This document shows, in pieces, positions 60,176 to 64,000 of a stretch of DNA of 64,000 nucleotides. Within the stretch, counting starts at the first letter, position 1. Each line of letters begins with the position of its first letter. The position numbers were made by a program, and so were the translations under genes. Below the pieces are notes generated by a model. The model made no database searches, was not told the DNA's origin, and saw only the letters and a list, made by a program, of their open reading frames with translations. Source of the DNA: Sipunculus nudus (Eukaryota; Annelida; Sipuncula; Golfingiida; Sipunculidae); NCBI GenBank assembly GCA_026874595.1, contig CM049310.1, positions 67,906,056 to 67,970,055 on the forward strand, written 5' to 3'.

Positions 60176-61587
60176 TTACAATTTTGGTCGCCACCCGTCC
60201 CGAAAGAATTTTTGCAGTTTAATGGCTTCCAGTTCAGATAATGCAAGTTCACCCATCAGTATGCTCATGTCAAGATCCAACAGAAGAACGCCGTCTATGA
60301 GATGCTCTGCGAACTTCTCAGCGTGGTGAGTCATGTTCAACAGGCGTAGGCTTTCTGCCACTTGTCCAACCGAGAAATCTTCAGCTTTTTCCGGGATATT
60401 ATCAAAATTCAGTTGAATGTTATTCGCAGTAGAATACCCCGGCGGTTGGGGGACGGGCCGGGTAGGTTTTTTTCGTGATTTGGTGCTAGGTTTACGATCT
60501 CTTGATTCTCCTGGCGACTCCTCGGCGCTGTCACGAACGGGAGCTTGTGGTATTGTTAGTACCTGAACAGGAGTGTCTTTTTGCTGTTCCTCGCTTACTG
60601 TCATCACTTTGTCAGACTCTTTGTTCTCTTCATCCTTTTCAGGGATGACACTGGACGAAACAGGGATACCTTGGCTCTTGCACCCAGATCCATCCTTCCT
60701 GATAAATGGAGCTAAGTCGTAACTGGGTTCTCCAAGGTCTACATTGGAAGCATCAGAAAGAGGAGTGGCCAACTGTCCAGTGGGTGGGGCCGTAGATAAC
60801 TCTGATTTATCTTTGGACTCTTCATTTATGTTGTATTCAAATTCACGAGGTGCTGTTTGTACCGTGTTCGTTCCTCCATGCACCGTCGTGTTTCGTCTCC
60901 TGGGCCTCGCACAGCACCGCACATCCTCGTCAACCCCAGTTCGTGGTCTGTAAGTTTGACTTTTGTTACAGGTCATCATGTCATCAAGTTTGGAATCGGC
61001 AGAAAATTTTCGCGGTAAGGACTTATTTCTTGACTTTCTTGGTAGTGGTGGAGCGGAGCGTGGTGCCTGTGTAGCCTGTTGGTCATCACACGGGGGTAAA
61101 ATGGGCTCTATGTAATCCGCATACAGGACATCAGACGGCTGGGGCGGGTCACTTGCCGAACTGTCGCTGCTGCTGATGATGCGTTTCGAGTCTTTTCTTT
61201 GGTTTCGGGCCTCCACTGTAGTAACATCTGTCCCATCTCTTTCCTGGCAAGTGGATTCGCTCAGTTTGATTTCTCGAGGCTTGACCGTTAACTGTACAGC
61301 CTGGTCTCCCGTTTCGTTTGCTTTGTCTGCACCTTTCCCGTGTGGATGCTTTACCTCATCTCCTGTGCTGTCTGCCTTAACAGCGGACTTCTTGTTTGGT
61401 GTATCGTAGATCAAGTTTTCATTCTTTGCCTTGTCTGACAGGGGGGGTTGCTTTGCTGAAGTGGCTGCGGTCTTGGTCTTGCTCTTGCTTGGTTTTGAAT
61501 GTACAGGTGGTCCCTTCTTACTTGGTTTGCCACTGCTTGCCGGAACCAGAAGTTCTTCGTTATTGTATCGGATTGGGTAGATCAGGT
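60176..61587 (-). CDS. GAREM-like adaptor, terminal exon with SAM domain
   Basis: The acceptor 'ttttcattatag' is followed by an exon that starts in phase 1 (its first two bases complete an Asp) and reads LIYPIRYNNEELLVP, then 469 residues to TAA at 60176. Residues about 404-469 form a SAM domain (FSVGQVAESLRLLNM to FRDGWRPKL). The closing GWRPK motif is that of GAREM proteins, which couple growth-factor receptors to GRB2 and the ERK pathway. In between is a long disordered region with SH3 ligands (PPLPRK, class II; RPVPQPP, class I). YNN near the exon start fits the pYxN binding consensus of the GRB2 SH2 domain. The N-terminal CABIT region is mostly outside the window. SAM assignment is strong; orthology to GAREM1 versus GAREM2 cannot be decided. 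The protein would be cytoplasmic. Confidence 0.85.
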
Positions 61588-63380
61588 CTATAATGAAAAA
61601 TGCACTTGATCAGTGTTCATATCACGTTATATATTATTAACAGGATAGATTATCATCGATTTGGCACTAATTGTCTGATTTAAAAATTAAAACATTTACA
61701 GTTCTCGTATTCTCGTTATTTAGAATCTATAATGTAAACTACTTCTGTAACAACCGGGAACAATGAAAAATAAACAGAGGACCGGCTCTCACTCTGTCTT
61801 TAAGACGTTCTTTCAGTCATATAGATACTTTTTAAACGTGAAGCCTTTATCCCTGGACCGACTTAAAGCTGCGCCTGCCTTGACTATTGGGTGGCCTACG
61901 GTTGTGCCCTCCTTCTTGTAGATTTACCTTGAATACCTTTGTGACCTACGGCTGTGCCTTCCTTCTGGTAGATTTACCTTGATACTTGAGATGCCCAACA
62001 CCGTCTTTTCCTTCTAGTACACTTAGACATGGTACTTGTGTGGCAAACAGCTTTACTTTCTTTCTGTTTTTAAAAGCATTATCTTTTATGTATGGAAACC
62101 CCCCTAAAAAATATATGGTATTTGAAGTTGTTAAGATATTTCACCATGAAATTTTCATAACACTCAAAAATAATTTCTCTAATATTAACTGGAAATGTGC
62201 ATGATGGGCTGTATATTTCCAAGATTTTTTTTTTTCAGTTTTCTTCAGAAGTCGTCTATATAAACACAGTAGAAACATCTGTGCTCAAGGGTGTCAATAT
62301 TACTTTCACATTATTCACATTGTCAGCCAAGTTCATACGATGCAACCTCCCATTAAACGGGATTATCCGATGTGAAAATTTTAAATGAAATTCTGATGTC
62401 TTTATACCAATCAAGTACCAGTTTGGTTCACTATTGTATAGTCTGAATTGATTAAAAGATAACTTTACTCCTGTTGCCAGTATATTACTGCAGCAGGTTC
62501 TGATAGATTTATCTTGGATACTTGTGTGGCCGCCGACTTTGTCTTCCTTCCCTTAACTTAGATTTGCCCTGGATACTTGTGTGGCCTACGGGCTTTGCTT
62601 TCCTTCTGGTTGATTTAGCTTGGACATACTTCATGACCCACGGCTATATCTTCCTTATGGTAGACATACCTTGGATACTTGTGTGGCCCAACTGTGTTTT
62701 TCTTCTTGTATACCTAGACTTGATACCTGTGTGGCCAACAGCTTTGATTTATTCTGGTAGATTTACCTTTGATTCTTGTGGCCTACGACTTAGGTTTTTT
62801 TTTGTAGACTTGCCTTGGATACTACGGTCTTATGAGAGACTATGGCCTACCGCTGGGCCCCGCCTGTCTGGTACACCTTTTTTTGATACTGGTATGGCCT
62901 ACAGCTGAATTTCCCTTCTGGTATACCTACCTTAGATACTGGTATGGCATACAGTGGTGTTTTTCTTCTGATACACCTACCTTGGATACTGGTATGGCCA
63001 ACAACCGTGTTTCCTTCTGGTACACCTTCCTTTGATACTGGTATGGCCGACAACCTGTGTCTTCCTTCTGACACACCTACAATGGATTCTAGTATGGCCT
63101 ACAGCTGTGTTTTCCTTCTGACACTCTTACCTTGGATACTGGTATGACCGACAACCGTGTCTTCCTTCTGACACACCTACCTTGGATACTGGTATGGCCT
63201 ACAGCTGTTTCTTCCTACTGACACACCTACCTTGGATACTGGTTTTGCTGACAACCGTGTCTTTCTTTTGACACACCTACCTTGGATACTGGTATGGCCT
63301 ACAGCTGTGTTTTTCGTCTGACACACCTACCTTGGATACTGATATGGCCGACAACCGTGTTTTACTTCTGATACACCTAC
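61588..63380 (-). other. Intron of GAREM-like gene, satellite-filled
   Basis: The donor AAG/GTAGGTGTAT is at 63380 and the acceptor 'cattatag' ends at 61588. Joining them gives CAA-GAC-CTG with the frame kept. The part from 62490 to 63380 is the 50-bp array described separately; related but irregular units also lie at about 61880-62040. The remaining 450 bp has no recognised feature. Confidence 0.8.
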
Positions 63381-63430
63381 CTTGGATACTGGTTTGGCCG
63401 ACAGCTGCGCCTTCTTTCTGGTTAAGACGC
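62490..63430 (-). repeat. 50-bp tandem array carrying splice-donor copies
   Basis: From 62881 to 63430 eleven units start at exact 50-bp steps (62881, 62931 ... 63331, 63381). Irregular units of the same family extend to about 62490. On the minus strand each complete unit reads ACCAGTATCCAAG/GTAGGTGTGT with the same spacing as the real donor. The last unit (63381-63430) is the 3' end of the coding exon. Neighbouring units mostly alternate between an 'acagctgtg' and an 'acaaccgtg' version, a 100-bp higher-order pattern. There are no spacers between units, so this is not a CRISPR array. Confidence 0.92.
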
Positions 63431-63542
63431 TCATGTAAATGGGCTAATCGGTTCATCTGCTCACGTTCCGGGTCCCTCACCACACAAACCCTGAGGTCAA
63501 GAGATGCGGGCAGGCTTATTAGCTTTTTGTCCACTTGTTTAC
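63381..63542 (-). CDS. GAREM-like adaptor, penultimate exon
   Basis: The acceptor 'tttcatttccag' precedes a 162-nt exon that starts and ends in phase 1. It encodes KQVDKKLISLPASLDLRVCV, then PEREQMNRLAHLHERLNQ, and ends GQTSIQ plus one G at the donor GTAGGT. Spliced to 61587 it reads TSIQDLIYPIRYNN without interruption. By position it should lie in or just after the CABIT region, but I do not recognise a motif that proves this. Its last 50 bp are homologous to the intronic tandem repeat, so the codons for about 16 residues (from RLNQ to SIQ) either seeded the array or were derived from it. Confidence 0.75.
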
Positions 63543-63650
63543 CTGGAAATGAAAAATAAAATCATTGAAAGCATTTTGTTCTTGCAATTGTCCTCTATGG
63601 TAGTCATGCCGTAAACTGTGGCATTGCAAACATGTTAACAATATATTTTT

Positions 63651-64000
63651 ATGCCCCCGCCACAAAGTGACCGGGGCATATAGTTTTACCCATGTCCGTC
63701 CTTCCGTCCTTCCGTCATTCCGAAATCAAACAGTTGTACGGACTTTTTTTCGCAATGCCTGCAGATATTGGCCTGATTTTTGGTGTGTGGGCAGATAATG
63801 ACCAGTTACAGATCGAGTTCGCGTTTCGTCCCAGTTGACCTACTTTTGACCGTTTTATGGCTCCTTAACCTAGAAAATTTCATGAAAAATAGAAATTTTC
63901 ATGACAAATACACATGTACGGACTTTTTTTCGCAATACTTGCAGGTATTGGCCTGATTTTTGGTGTCTGGGCAGATATAGACCAGTTACAGATCGAGTTC
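63651..64000 (+). repeat. R5-family hairpin element, cut by window edge
   Basis: The head hairpin ATGCCCC ... CAC/GTG ... GGGGCAT (63651-63679) is followed by GTCCGTCCTTCCGTCCTTCC. Two tandem units of about 180 bp start with 'gtacggactttttttcgcaa' at 63735 and 63916. The element continues beyond the window. It sits in an upstream intron of the GAREM-like gene. Confidence 0.75.

Noticed and set aside
62881-63430. CRISPR-like regular array
   Set aside because: Units are directly adjacent with no unique spacers, the DNA is eukaryotic and the array lies in an intron; it is a tandem minisatellite.

Overview
This window is animal nuclear DNA, most likely from a bivalve mollusc. It is AT-rich and has split genes with long introns, and it is packed with interspersed repeats that carry GTCCGTCC tracts and terminal hairpins. 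There are no operons or bacterial genes. The organism call rests on repeat style and gene content and is inference.

Two host genes can be read. The first, on the plus strand, encodes an SRA (SET and RING associated, 'YDG') domain protein. It enters from the left. Its visible exons are 9129-9166 (38 nt), 30156-30309, 40497-40615 and a terminal exon 41252-42097 that encodes a 281-residue repetitive tail. Every junction has AG/GT boundaries and matching phase. The second, on the minus strand at the right edge, is a GAREM-like adaptor gene. Its last two exons are 63381-63542 and 60176-61587, the latter ending in a SAM domain. A further minus-strand terminal exon at 44924-45106 is possible but weak.

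Almost everything else is mobile or repetitive DNA. The first large SRA intron (9167-30155) holds a decayed non-LTR retrotransposon (about 9840-14450, minus), a pogo/Tigger-like element (16305-17200), an LTR-like segment (19510-20295), several hairpin-headed tandem-repeat elements, and a 1.9 kb inverted-repeat transposon (24639-26527) that splits one of them. The second intron (30310-40496) holds two nested Tigger-like elements (30729-32933, with 31063-32068 inside) and a broken Ty3/Gypsy retrotransposon (about 33885-38007). From 42098 to 43440 a minisatellite array continues the coding repeats of the SRA gene past its stop. From 45.8 to 59.5 kb there are more repeat elements, a second LTR-like segment, a tRNA-derived SINE, and an A-B-A-X-B duplication (49375-56985).

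The observations most worth a second look are: (1) the GAREM-like intron is filled by an exact 50-bp tandem array in which most units carry a copy of the gene's own exon end plus 5' splice site; (2) at least six repeat families share one architecture (5' hairpin, GTCC-type tract, tandem units, and where seen a 3' copy of the hairpin arm); (3) the SRA protein lacks two of the three UHRF1 'NKR finger' residues and ends in an expanding repeat tail; (4) an exon-like 228-bp insert is flanked by a 10-bp direct repeat. In this answer the repeat families are labelled R1 to R7 for convenience; these are not published names.
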